Positions 43,174 through 55,217 of a stretch of DNA of 64,000 bases are shown here, piece by piece. The notes below the pieces were generated by a model. That model did no database searches and was not told where the DNA came from. It saw only the letters and a list, made by a program, of their open reading frames with translations. The translations under genes and the position numbers were made by a program. This DNA is from Allodiplogaster sudhausi (lineage: Eukaryota; Nematoda; Chromadorea; Rhabditida; Diplogasteridae): contig CALZFC010000136.1 of NCBI GenBank assembly GCA_945643635.1, positions 124,001 to 188,000 on the forward strand. Reading direction: 5' to 3'. Numbering within the stretch: position 1 is the first letter of the stretch; each line of letters starts with the position of its first letter.

Positions 43174-46100
43174 ATGTTTGGCGGGAGCCTTCAACTGTTC
43201 GTCTTCGCTGCCGTCTACTCTTTGTCGTGTACAAGTCTCCCATCCGATCCCTACGTCACTCTCGGCCTCTCCAGAGGTTCTTCCCCTCATGATGTTAAGA
43301 GGAGCTACAAGGCACTCGCTCGACAATGGTTCGTGGCAAACGCTGTTTCGTTAACCATTCTGCCAGATGTCGTTGCGTCTGTGGTCACTTAGTCTGCATT
43401 ATTTCATATGGCGAAATCTTTGAGGCATCCGGATAAGAATGACAGTCCTGAGGCAGCGGAACGTTTCATGGAGATTAGCAAGGCTTACGAAGTGTTGTCG
43501 GATCCTTTGAAGAAGGAAAGATTCGACAAGTTCGGAGTCGTAGACGACGATAAGACACAAGAAGGTCATCAATCCCACGGATTTGATTCATTCGTTAGTT
43601 CTATTCACTCGTTAGTTCTAGCTGCTTTTCTGAATTACCACAGCTAAATCGGGGTTTCTCTTAATACTATTTTAAGTTTGGCGGCTTCGGCTTTGGAGGA
43701 TTCGATTCCGGGACTTCATTCTTCAGCAAGCACAGAATTTCTATCCGGCAGTACTCCTTCTCGATTCTCGAACGAAGTCATCAGCAGGTGTTTTCAAAGT
43801 GTTTCACCGTCTAAATAGTACCTATGGTCTCATTTCATGAATACATACACTCGTCTTTGCAGCCATACCTTATTTTTGCTTACTCGGGCTACTGTCAACT
43901 ATGTTTCCGCCTTGAACCAATTTGGAAATCCGTTGTGGAAGATTTGGAACCACTCGGTCAGTCTTTGTTTATGATTGGGCACATGAATTATGTAGTGGAA
44001 TGTAGGCTACGGAATCGCGACGGTCAATGCAATGCATGATGGGAATCTCTTGGATAAGCTTCGAGTTTCCCGTCTCCCATCGATTGTGGCTCTCGTTGAG
44101 GGGCGCGCTATTCATTTCCGCGGAGATTTCTATCGGCTGTCTTCCAGGTTTCTCATTTTTGCTCATAGTTGTCGCTTGTTATTACCTCAATTTAACCTAT
44201 TCCTCTAATTTTGCAAAGGAAACACTTTTGTTCGGGTTCGGCTTACCCTAGCCCGTTCATCTTTCATTCCAGAGCTGTTCGGATTTTCGCACGCGACGTG
44301 ATCCCAGATTCTACAATTCTTTCTATCAACACTTACGACAAACTTCGCCGTTTCATTGACCAATCGCTCTCTTCCAATAAGGTTTGGATAAGCTTTTTTT
44401 TCTCATATGGAATGAATACTGCTGACCTTCCACTGGAGTTTCCACATTGTAGTTGTCGTTGCATAAGAAATTAAAGAGATTTTTACTTGTTTTTTATGTG
44501 ATATGTGCAGAGGGCAAAAAATTAAGGCCCGAGGTAGACTTCAGCTCCGACTTTCAGAATCTCGGTGCCTGTACCCTGCATAGCTATAACATATTTGCTT
44601 TTTTATTGTAAATATTCCAATTTATGATGTGATGCCGGTGGTGGGGCAGGGCGGTCTTCTCTAGGATATGAGAAATGAGATTGAACTCTTCAGGCGGCAG
44701 TTCTGGTGCTTGGTTCCGGCGCTCAACCGCGAACCCGCTTCCTGCTCTCTGCTATGAGACTGAGTCGTGTCACAAGATTCGCTTATGTCTCTCTCAGCGA
44801 AAACACCCAAGATGTCTCTTATTCATCATTTTAGAAGCGCTGAACTTGCAATTCAAACCGATTCTTGTAGGTGGAAAACATGAAGGAAGCCATGGCTATT
44901 AAGTGCACTGACTGTGAAAACGTCATTGTCTTCAATGAATTCCCTGAGGTACAGTCCTTCTTTCCGACTCGTAATCTCGAAGACTGTCTGCTTCAGGATG
45001 GCCCTGTCGCGAGACTTTCGAGTGCCAATGGCAAGCTGGCCAAGGCGTCTCTGGATAAGATGCTGGACGCCAACCAATTTCTTCTCTTACCGCGAGTGAG
45101 AGGGGCAGAGAAAATGGCTCTGCTTGAGGGAGAGAGCGAGAGCAAGGGATGATAAGGGCTCTGCTTGAGAGAGAGAGAGAGAGGGAGAGAAAGGCAGAGA
45201 GGGATAAGCAGGGATGAGAAGAGCTGAGCTTAAGATAGCCTCGTGGTCCTACCTGGATGGGTTGTGTCCTGTGTCTGCCCGCAGTGATCGCACTCTGTGT
45301 ATCTGGCTTCTCGCAGTTTCTCCTTCGGATCCTCTTCTCCCTTCTTTCCGTTTATTCGCCAAAAGACATTCTTCGCATCTCAGGAAGAACAATGTTGGTG
45401 CTTGTTGCGTGTGCGATTCGTCTTTTCCGATATTCATTCTTATTTTTAGGTCCGTCTTGCTCATATTTCTGCATCAACACAGCAAGAGTTTCTTCGTCCG
45501 TTTTTGGAAAAGAGATCGCAGAGGATTGAGGTTTGCGCGTTTTGAGAAATGGGGCCAAATTAATTGTTAGGAAGAGAGATGAAATGAAACTAAGAAGATA
45601 GGGAGAGAAAGAATGTGAGTGAGAGCGTGAATATATGTGAGAAAGAGTATTTGAAGGAGTCAGCACGAGACATCCTGGTGCTATGGCGTCTGGAGTCGAA
45701 TCGTGCCCGCTTCTCCCTACTGGAGAGTGGTTGGGAAGACTCGCCTGGAGTGGCGAGCAGTCTGCTCAGTCAACTGCATCAAGTACAGACTCTGCCTCTC
45801 CTCCACTCTGGCCCCCTCTCCAGTCTGCTCGATGAACACGCTCCATCGTGGTTCGTCGCCTTCTCTCGTCGTGCCATGCGTCTTCTTCAAAACGCCTACT
45901 TCGAGCTGAGCAAGGAAGAGGCTTATCCGGTTGGTCTCTTCTTCCTGGCTGCAGATGAATGAGACTTCTCCAGGTCATGTCTGCCATTTTCTCGTTCCTC
46001 GTCATCGTGGCTATTGGAATGGCTCTCTCGAATGTAGTTGGATCAGGAGCGGCAGAGAAGAAGAAGAGACCGGCCACTCGGAGCGCGGGAGAAGGAGAGA

Positions 46101-47232
46101 GAGAGCCGCGCGAGGGGTGGCATCCCGAGGATCCGCGTGCTCCACCTTCCGAAGACGATGCTTTGCGCGCTGCTTCTCAGAGAAAGATGCACAAGTTTGA
46201 TACATTTATAACCTCCATTATGAAAATGCTATTTCAAACTAGAGGCTGAATGCCCGGGCATACAGAAGCTCTTTGGAAACCATTATATTAAAATAAGATT
46301 TGTAACTTCCTTAAATGAAGATTGAAGAGAAGACGGGAACTGCCTTGAGAGGAAGTGACTGTGTTTGGCAGGGCAATGAATGTGATGCGTCCTCTGCTAC
46401 ACGAACTGCGAGCGGAGTCCCAGTTCGGAATGATCCGGCTGCTGAAGCCGGGCTGTCGTTCCGTCATTCTTCTTGTCGATAAAGAGAACAAGGAACTTCT
46501 CCTCGAGCAGTTCGCTCTCGCTGTCTATCCTCTCCGCAAGTTCGTTATAGCTTTTCTCTGATTTTCTAAATTCTTTTTTAAGCTAAATATGTATGTCAGT
46601 TTCGTTCTTTGAATACCTTGGAAGATAAAACTAATGAAACATTGATTGCAGCAACAAGACATTCTCGTTCGGTTTCCTGATGGTGGAAAAGAACATGGCG
46701 TGGTTCCGCAAGTTGCTCGAACACACTCTTCCTCTTGCATCGACGGAATCCTCGGATGGCAGGGAAACCTCTGCTCCCTCCATGACTCAGCGTCTCAAGG
46801 TGCTTTCAGGCGATGCTCATCGGGCTGTTTTCTTCATTTGTCTATTGCCTTGCAGTCAATCAACGCGAAGCAGACGGTGGGAACAGTGCTTGCTTTGTGT
46901 GGATGGAAGTTATACTTCTCGATCTACCATCCCATGCACTCTCCCAACAAACCAAGGCATTTCCTCGGTTTCAATCACGACTCAGACTCTGAGTCCGATT
47001 CTCCTTCCAACCGAGATAGCGACGGGGAGGCTGCTACTCTCGTCGGGGTAAGGAAGGACTACGCTACCTTCTGCTTTTCCTTTTGTAGTTCTTTCTCGTT
47101 CAGACAGAGAGAATGCGGCGGAAGCTGACGGTGGAGACCGTGCTGGCTTGTCTTCCGAACTGGTTGGACCGTCTTCTGGAAGGCTCGGTCCATCGTTACT
47201 ACATCCCTGAGTGGCCAGAAAATCTCATATAA
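43174..47232 (+). CDS. DNAJC16: DNAJC16-type ER J-domain protein
   Basis: Hsp40-family membrane protein of the endoplasmic reticulum. [20 protein letters not shown] is a signal peptide. The J domain follows: [20 protein letters not shown] then YKALARQW joined by splicing to HPDKN, with [21 protein letters not shown] thioredoxin-like region has [20 protein letters not shown]. Later pieces: [58 protein letters not shown], a membrane segment [40 protein letters not shown] and [20 protein letters not shown]. The C-terminus [20 protein letters not shown] and [14 protein letters not shown] matches human DNAJC16 (RFYIPSWPELD). Many short introns. The region 45160-45660 within an intron has GA tracts. 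Confidence 0.93.
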
Positions 47233-47638
47233 TCTCCGTTTCATATACCGCTTTCTCGTCATTTTGCCATAATACCATGTCTGCGAAGTCGCTTCTGTGA
47301 ATCACATTGGTGGTTCTTTCTGTATGTACACACTTTCTCAAGGAGCACGTTCTTAAACGTTTTTTTTATTCTTCATCGTTTCACTAATTTTTTTTAAATG
47401 TCGTAGGTGTCTGTATTTAGACAAGATGACCATTTTACTTGAAGAGAGTATATGTACATTTATTATTTGTTATAGGTTTTCTCACGGCCTCACCGTCATC
47501 TAGTCCTCACTGGAATCTCACTGCTTAGAACGCATAAAATTGAATTAGCAGTGGCATTATTCATGATAATGGATATCAGTCCATAAATGGATTTCTTTCA
47601 ATAGCCTGAGGAGTGAAGGGAGAGATCTTTGTAAGGGT
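47233..47638. other. intergenic, DNAJC16 / AIP
   Basis: 406 bp, AT-rich, 3' end of DNAJC16 and upstream region of AIP. A weak 3' splice signal (atctttgtaag) ends 3 bp before the AIP ATG. Nothing else recognised. Confidence 0.4.
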
Positions 47639-49257
47639 ATGGATGAAAAGAAGCCGAAGATAGTGAAGAAGACACTGAATGCGGGAAGGGGGCCTCTTCC
47701 TAACTATGAAAGCGGGGCGAGAGCTGTGTTCAACTACCAAGTGCTGCGGCCGTTGCATGTCTCCGATGGCATGCCTGAATCATTGTCAGTTCTGCTCGGT
47801 GTCTGCTTAATCTTCTTGTGCTGATGAGGTGTACTGTAGTTGATGGTTAATGTGAATATGACTCTGGAATGCACTAGTTTGTGTTAGAGATGACTACGAG
47901 TGCATCGATGACTCTCGAAAAGACTACCCACACGGGTACGGGGAGCCACTCCAGCTCGTCTTCGGCAAGAAGTTCCAGCTCCCTGTGCTGGAGAAGTGTC
48001 TCATCACCATGCAAGTTGACGAAGTTAGCGGGAAGAGAGCAAAGGAAGAACACAAAAGGGAACGAATGGGATGAGTGGACATGGATCGAAGCTTTGCAGA
48101 GAAGCCAATTCGACATTGACCAATCCGAGTTGTACTTGTACCCGATGATGGCAAAGAAGCTACGTGACATTGCACATGCCAGGAAGGACCCCAGCCACGC
48201 GGGCTCCAATCACATGTGTGCCGCCGCCATGGCTGCTGGGTACGGTAGAATGATCTGTCTCACTCTCTCGTTTCTTTCTCTCTTTCATGTCTTTGTTTCT
48301 GTACCCTTCTCTCTCGTCCTCCCTTGCTCAACTTTACAAACATAGCTAGAGAGAGCCAAATGTGCACAGGACGGGCTACAGGGAGCTGGATGCCCTCCTT
48401 CAAAAGCCTTCGCCGCTACGATTCATGATCCATCTAATCGAAGTTCTCTCTCCTCTCTCTCTCTCTCTCTCCCCTCCCCTCTTTCATGGTGTTCATTCAG
48501 GTGAAGGGCGAAACAGAATATGAAGCCGATAGCTGGCAACTGAATCCGGAGCAGAAACTAGCGAGTGTGGACGAGCTGAAAGAGGCGGGTAACTCGCTGT
48601 TCAGAGAGGGCAAGACGGACGAGGCCATCGACAAGTACAGAGAAGCTTTGGGCAGACTGGACACTCTCATTCTCAGGGAGAAGCCTGGCGAGGACGAATG
48701 GAGGGAACTGGATGACAAGGTGTCTTCTTCTTTGCCCTCTCTCTTCATCCAAATAGAATTCACTCAGAATATCGCTCTCTACCTCAACCTGTCCCAATGT
48801 TACATCAAAGTGGGAAACTTCTATGAAGCGAGCGAGACAGCGACAGAAGTTTGTTTTAATTTCCATTCTTGGGAGGTGCGATGAATAGTTCATTATACAT
48901 GATTACGAGATCCATTCAGGTACTAAATAGAGATAGTCAAAATGAAAAGGCGCTCTATAGAAGAGCAAAGGCAAGGATCGGCACGTGGGATTTAGATCAG
49001 GCTCGTTTAAAATATGAACATATTTAAGATGGAGTAATTCATCTGATGGAATTTCTATTGGCGTTTGCCACTCTCCACGAGAACATAAAAGGAACTCTTT
49101 GCAGGCGGAAGAGGACCTCGAAAGCCTCGTTCGCTTCCATCCTCAATCTGCTCGACTCGTAGAAGCGGAGCGGAAAGTCTTGCTTACAAAACGAAATGAG
49201 AAACAAGGAGATGCTAAGATTACTTTCAAGAACATGTGCAAAGGTTTAGGGTCGTGA
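47639..49257 (+). CDS. AIP: AH-receptor-interacting protein (AIP/XAP2-like), FKBP-like and TPR cochaperone
   Basis: Hsp90 cochaperone with an N-terminal FKBP-like domain and three TPR repeats. [20 protein letters not shown] starts the FKBP-like part; [34 protein letters not shown] and [20 protein letters not shown] continue it. The TPR part: [20 protein letters not shown] then [31 protein letters not shown], and [20 protein letters not shown] followed by [15 protein letters not shown]. It ends [12 protein letters not shown]. Length and order match AIP. AATAAA at 49354 is a likely polyadenylation signal. Confidence 0.92.
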
Positions 49258-49416
49258 TATTGATAGGAGTAGATATCCTGTGTCGTGTTGATCTCGTCCT
49301 TATTACGGTATTCTTGCCCGTACTCCCGAATATTTATATTTGTGCTGGTACGAAATAAAGTTTATTCAACTGAACCTATGTGAGAAGGAGAAGCAGCGAG
49401 GGGAGAGCGGATTGTT

Positions 49417-50105
49417 TTATGTCTTCGAGAGTGGGGAGTGAACGCGTTTCAGGAATGCTGCCTTATCCTGGAAAGGGAAGCAGGTTAGTCGATTGATGGA
49501 GAAGAAGAAGAAAGGAGAGACCGAACGCCAGAGAAACGCGGCTTCTTCATTCACCGGACGATCCAATTCAGGCTCATTCAACACAGCAACCAGCGAGGCG
49601 AACACTGTAACCCAGGAGAGCATCCAGAGAAAGAGAGAAAAAGCTGCAACTTCAGTGAGAGCTTAGATCTTGATAGTTATAACCATTCTCGATGGTCGAG
49701 CAGCTCTTCCAGTTTTCGGGAATCAAGGTGGCCATGCACAGTTCTCCCGTTGCTGCGTGGACATTCGGGTGGAAGATCTGCAGATAAGAATGGAACAGAA
49801 TAGTAAATGTGGATGAAGAAGAGACCGAAGGGTTGAAGATGATCCGAGGAGGCTTAAAAGGATAGTCGAGACGGAGATCAAGGAGGAGAGAGAAGGGAGA
49901 AGGAGAGATTGATGAGGCCAGCAACAAGCGGTAAAGTAGACTGCACTGCTTAGTCAGGCCTGCCACTGCGCCTTTCAGGCTTCCTTGCTGAAGACGAGCC
50001 ATCTCCTGGGAAAGGGATTCACTCTCGTCTTCCTGCTCTCCCACCGCTAACCTTCTCCACTCGATTGTTCTGTGCCTCTTTAAGACGGATCGCTGCAGGA
50101 GCCAT
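49417..50105 (-). CDS. ubiquitin-conjugating E2 enzyme, UBE2L3-like but divergent
   Basis: E2 fold. The start MAPAAIRLKEAQNNRVEK is followed by ARLQQGSLKGAVAGLTKQCS and FSLLLDLRLDYPFKPPRIIF, the last matching the E2 beta-sheet and PF-x-PP turn. The active-site exon gives FHPNVHAATGELCMATLIPE with the catalytic cysteine in GELC, followed by NWKSCSTIENVFASLVAVLN and EPELDRPVNEEAAFL. The NWK and EP-x-x-RP pieces look most like UBE2L3, but the N-terminal half is divergent, so NEDD8 or other E2 classes are possible. It ends DKAAFLKRVHSPLSKT. Its start faces away from HEATR1. Confidence 0.75.
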
Positions 50106-50477
50106 TCTTCACTGGCAACCGCTTAGCTGGACTTCACAGAGGCAGAATGACAGCAAACGATTCCCCATGGCATCATATAAGACTGGATGCACTTTTATTC
50201 CTGGATAAACTATACAATTTCATTCCATATTATGCATGTTGTATTCCTCTGCAGAGGATTCAATATTGAAATGTTTCTCGAGAGGGCGTAAATTTTAGAC
50301 CACACAAATTTCATAAGCAATGACCATGTACTTTAATTCAAGTACGAGAGCTGGGAAACAACACCCGCGATAACACTCTGCTCGCACTAAAATACTACTT
50401 CTGCTAAGGGTATTTGCCACCTCCTTCCATTACCATTTGAACTATTTAAGTGTATTTATTGTGTTAAACTTAAGACG
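50106..50477. promoter_or_regulatory. divergent intergenic region between the E2 gene and HEATR1
   Basis: 372 bp between start codons pointing away from each other. Nothing recognised beyond a weak 3' splice signal (gttaaacttaag) 3 bp before the HEATR1 ATG. Confidence 0.4.
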
Positions 50478-53400
50478 ATGACATCGCTGTCGAGGCAGCT
50501 CGAGACTCTTTCAACCGCGGCGTCGCAACATCTTTCCGTTGATGCCGGCCGCGCTTCTCTATTGTTTAACAAGAAGGAAGCTGCCGAGCAAGACAGAGAG
50601 ACCATCTATCAGATTGGTTCTCATCTTTTTCTTGTTGTTTTTTTTTTTTAATATTAAATGTTCGGGACTATTTGGCTTCTCCTGGCACACCGACCCAAAA
50701 AAATCCGAATAAACTTTTCCACAGAAGATCACCCAGGGGGATATTTTCGAATATGACATGTATTTTGGATCCTGAATTCATTTTCTCTTAATAACATTTA
50801 TTGGATTATATTGTTCATACATTATCACTGAGGAAATTATATTAAATTACATCTGAATTTAGGCTGCGATGGTCTGGCGCAGTTGAAGAGAATTGACTCG
50901 TCCATTGATGATGAGGAACTTTTCGCACAGTCTTCCATTGATTTTCAACGATTGCATTTGACAAAGAGCGACAACGAAGAACTAAATGATAAAATTGTTC
51001 GCTTCCTCGCCAAGATTACGCCGTACCTTCATCATTATTGCTGCCAACAAGCTCTAGAGTGGCTGATCTACAAGTATCGTGTCAGTTTTACTTTTCTATC
51101 TCGATGCGAAGTTTACTCATTCTTTTACTATAAAAAGTGCTTTTAAGATTCATTCGTATAATGCGGAGGAGCTGATCATCTGCTTCCTTCCATTTCACGA
51201 GTCCAATATCTACGCCCGGCTTCTCTCTGTGCTTTCTTTCAATTTCGCCGGGTCCAAGGAATGGAATTTCTTAGGAGAATATAGGAAGAAGCAACAGCAT
51301 GTGCCTTTTCCAGCGGTGAGTCCATCTCAATAATAGAGCATACTGTAGCATCGGCTGAATTTGTAGATTGTGAAGGTTGCAACGAGTGGCTCGAGTTCAA
51401 TCATCTCTCGCATCGTCGATCATGTACAACGAACGATTGAAGTCTGGAATCATTTATCATTTCATTCTACAATATCTATTTTGAAAGGTGGTGGGAGATG
51501 GGGTCGAGCAGAAGTCTCCTGTGATCTTCACGTTTCTTGCAAAGATGTTGTTGTCCGTGATTGCTGAGTCGAGAGAGATCAAAGATGATCTTCTCTCGAA
51601 GATTCTTCCTTTCGTCGTAAATGGCATCAGGTTGGAGTATCTATTTGAAGCCAGGCAAGAGTGGACCACCAGGGAATAAAAGAGTTGCCGGATTCCGGCG
51701 ACCTACCCTGTTTTTGGGGCATCAGAATCACACCAGTCTGTTTTTTTGTTGGGAATGTTAGGTGAGAAGGGTACATAACACACCCAACACAATGACAAAA
51801 TGTCAACGAGGTTAGTGTTTAATGGCTTGTCTGTGCTAAAAACTAATCAGAGAGTACGGAGAAAATAGTTTCTTCAATTGATGTTGTCTGTGATGTACTT
51901 TGAAAAATATTGTTATACCCAAAATTTAACTCGTCGGTGTTTACATTAGTCTCTGAGCATACTTCTAGGTGGTTGTTTCAGCTATCCAGCATATCAAATT
52001 GTAGAGAAAATTCGGGATGCAGATTGCACCATTTTGATATTCAGATAAAATAAATCACATCAATTTAGCTTTGACAGTATGAAATTATTTCGCCGTTTAA
52101 TTCGCATCTTATTTGATTTTGTAGGCTATGAAAAAGTAGTCATTTGGGGAATCAAAATGGTGCGATCAGCCTCCCCGAATTTACTCATCAATTTGATATA
52201 TTGGATGACTCAAACAACTCCCGGGAAGTATGCTCACAGATTAGGGTAAACGCCGACGAGCTTTTTTTGGCGTCCGTCCTTCTCTAATTTGCACTCTTGC
52301 GTTCCCATAAACACATATTTAAAAAAAAAAAGTTAAATTTTTACTACCCTACCCTGTTTTCTGATTAAATTTTTTGGCCCACCCTACCCTGTTTTGGAAA
52401 GCCATCCGGCAAGGCTTTTATTCCCTGAGAGTGGCTATTTGAGGAGCAAAGAGACTTCGCTTCGTCTCACTTCTCTCATGGTGGTTTGCCAGCTGGCGCT
52501 CTCTGCCAAACTCACTTCTTCCGCTCTCTCCGCTCTCCACAACATTCTTCTTCTGGTTTCTTCTTTCTCTTCTTTTCTTATTCTTTTATCATTCCTCGCG
52601 GTTTTCATCTATCAGTCTTATTTCGTCGGGTTTTTCTTTCAGAAAATTCGGTCATCGACTCAAATGGAATCTCTGTCTGCCATCGTTGTTCTGTGCCAGC
52701 AGCAACAAGTGGATTCATTCTCCAAGAAGTAAAGTCTTCTCTCTCTCTCTCCTCTCTCTCTCTCTCCTCTCTCTCTCTCTCCTCTCTCTCTCCTCTCTCT
52801 CTCTCTCTTTGTCCTCCCTCTAACCACTTGTTTCTCGCCCTGGAGATCTATCAAGAAATTGCTTCGGAGAGAAGACCTGCCCTCCCTCCTCGTCTGTATT
52901 GGGCAGCTCTCCTCTCTATCAGATCTGTCATCCTTTTTTCGTCCTCTTTGGTCTACTGTCGTGGAACTCCTATGCGAAGGCTAGACATGCTTCTTTTCAT
53001 ACTCATGCATATCATCACTGAAATGAAAGTGAGTTGAAACGTCGGAGAGAGGTGGAAATCGCGGGCTGTTCTGAACCCTTTTCTGCAGAAGTAGCAGAGG
53101 ACGTGGAGGCTGGAGCGTGTCTTGTGTTGAATTCAAGCATGGAATGGCAGCTGAGCAGTGCCCAGGCCTCCCTTCTGATCTCTTCTCTTCTTCTTCTCCA
53201 GTCTTCTCGCAATGCAATCCCTTCTTCCATTCAAATCTCCATTCACGCATTCGTTGCAAGGTGCGGTTTTATTTCCTGGTCATTTTTGCTATTTTAACTT
53301 TCATCAGGCTATCGACAATCGCACTCTATATTTTTTCATTATTAGGCATTCTTACATGAATTACTGATGGGGATATGCAAGATATTGTCGAGAACGGTTT

Positions 53401-55123
53401 TTCGGATTCACAATCAGACTATTATACCCATAAGCTCTCGCTGGTCTGATTCTTCTTCTCAGTTATAAAAAAAATATTCAGACCGAAAATTTTCTGCGAA
53501 CTAGCGGAATTCCATAAGCTCGAATTAAACAAGGTTATTCTCGCGCAAAAATTGTATAATGCAAAAAAAAACACGCAAAAATTGTATAACACAAAAAACA
53601 ATATAATATCCATTCAAACAAAAATTTCGCAGAAAATGAAAGAAATAATATGTGAAACTGCTAATGATAAGGTTCTTGATATCTTTGCATAAAAACATGC
53701 GTACAAATGATGTTGCAAAATAGCTGCTATCTGACTGTCTTTTTACGTTACAGCAACAATTAATAAAATTCTTCTTGGCTCCTTTCCACATTCCGTTTCC
53801 TACATTTCTGCTGCCTTACAGATATTCTGATGAAATGGAAGAATTGCGCTCAGAATGGGAAGTTCGTGACAACAAGGTTAATATATTGGCTATGATGGCT
53901 ATGACTTTTCTCTGCTTGTTTAGGCTCTGTCTTCATTCATTTCTTCGTGCAATCTGGAACTTCTGCTCGTGAACCAACAGCAGAGCGCGGGAGAAGCCAT
54001 GGAAGTAGAGACTGAAGAGGCTGAGGAGACTCCCTCCAAACCTCCACTCGACAGACATGTTCGATTTTTCCTTTTTTTATTAGTCATCAACCCTATAGTG
54101 TCTCAAATATATTTGTATAGTAGGTTCTTGTTTGCCGTCACGCTTTTCCCTTAATATTTTCCCTTCGCACTACAGGCCGCTCTTTCGTCGTGGAAGAAGG
54201 CAGCAGCAGAAATGGGTGAGAGTGTCACGAAGAAGGAGGTCTTCTCTGGAGACCCGCTCAAGAAAGCCCTCTCTTGGGTCTCTCAATCCAATTGGGAAAA
54301 GGTTTCGATATATTTAAGCCGGCTCTATAATGACATTTAAAATTACTTGTAGGTGAATTGGGCATTAGAGGAAATGTCTCGACGGTCAAAATATTTCGAA
54401 AACAAACTTGAAGAGGACGTTGAAGACTTCTTCATTCAAATGCTACGACTGGCAATGCAAAAAACACGAGGAATTGATCTCTCCATCCTGGAGCACGTTT
54501 TAACACTGGTATTTACTTTGCTCATTGTTTTTCGCTTAATTTTCGTGGTGTTTAGCCCCAAAGTGATTTGTTGGAGGTTTCATTGTCTGCGAGATTTGTG
54601 GAAAAGTTGCTGCGTCGCGTGGAGGAAGGAGCGTCGAGGGCGAAGAAGAGTCGTCGCTCTGCTCCAGGCTTGTCTGGTAATCTCTCTCACTTCTGTACCT
54701 TCTCTGTATCTTATCTATTCCCGTTAATCTTATTCTTTTGTGTCAACGCGATCCGCATTTCATTTATTATTTACTACTTTGTATGATTTCCCATTTGAAG
54801 TTTTACCGGTTAGTTTTCAAAGTTCAAAGGCATTTATTGTTTTTTTTATTCTGGTGTTTTACCAGTTATTTTAGTTCAAATTACAGAGAGCTCCTTGCTG
54901 AAGAAATTGTTTTCGAATGAAACAGAAGAGGAGTGGAAGAAGCGTTTGATTTTCATTCTACGGGTATGGTCATAATTCTCTTCTTACTTCTATTTGGCAT
55001 GGGTTTCTTTCTTTTCTAGGTTGTTTCGCAGCTTTCATTCGTTGAAGTGTCGCCGACTCTCCTTACTACTCTCTTCACTCTTCTTCAGGAGTTAGGAGAC
55101 TTCTTTATCATATTCCATGCCGA

Positions 55124-55217
<94 letters not shown>

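Noticed and set aside
47639..49257. Canonical FKBP prolyl isomerase instead of AIP
   Set aside because: The FKBP-like part lacks a recognisable isomerase active site and the FKBP-TPR order and TPR sequence fit AIP.
53547..53590. Tandem cgcaaaaattgtataa copies as a CRISPR-like or satellite array
   Set aside because: Only two copies with unequal neighbours in a eukaryotic intron; a local duplication explains them.
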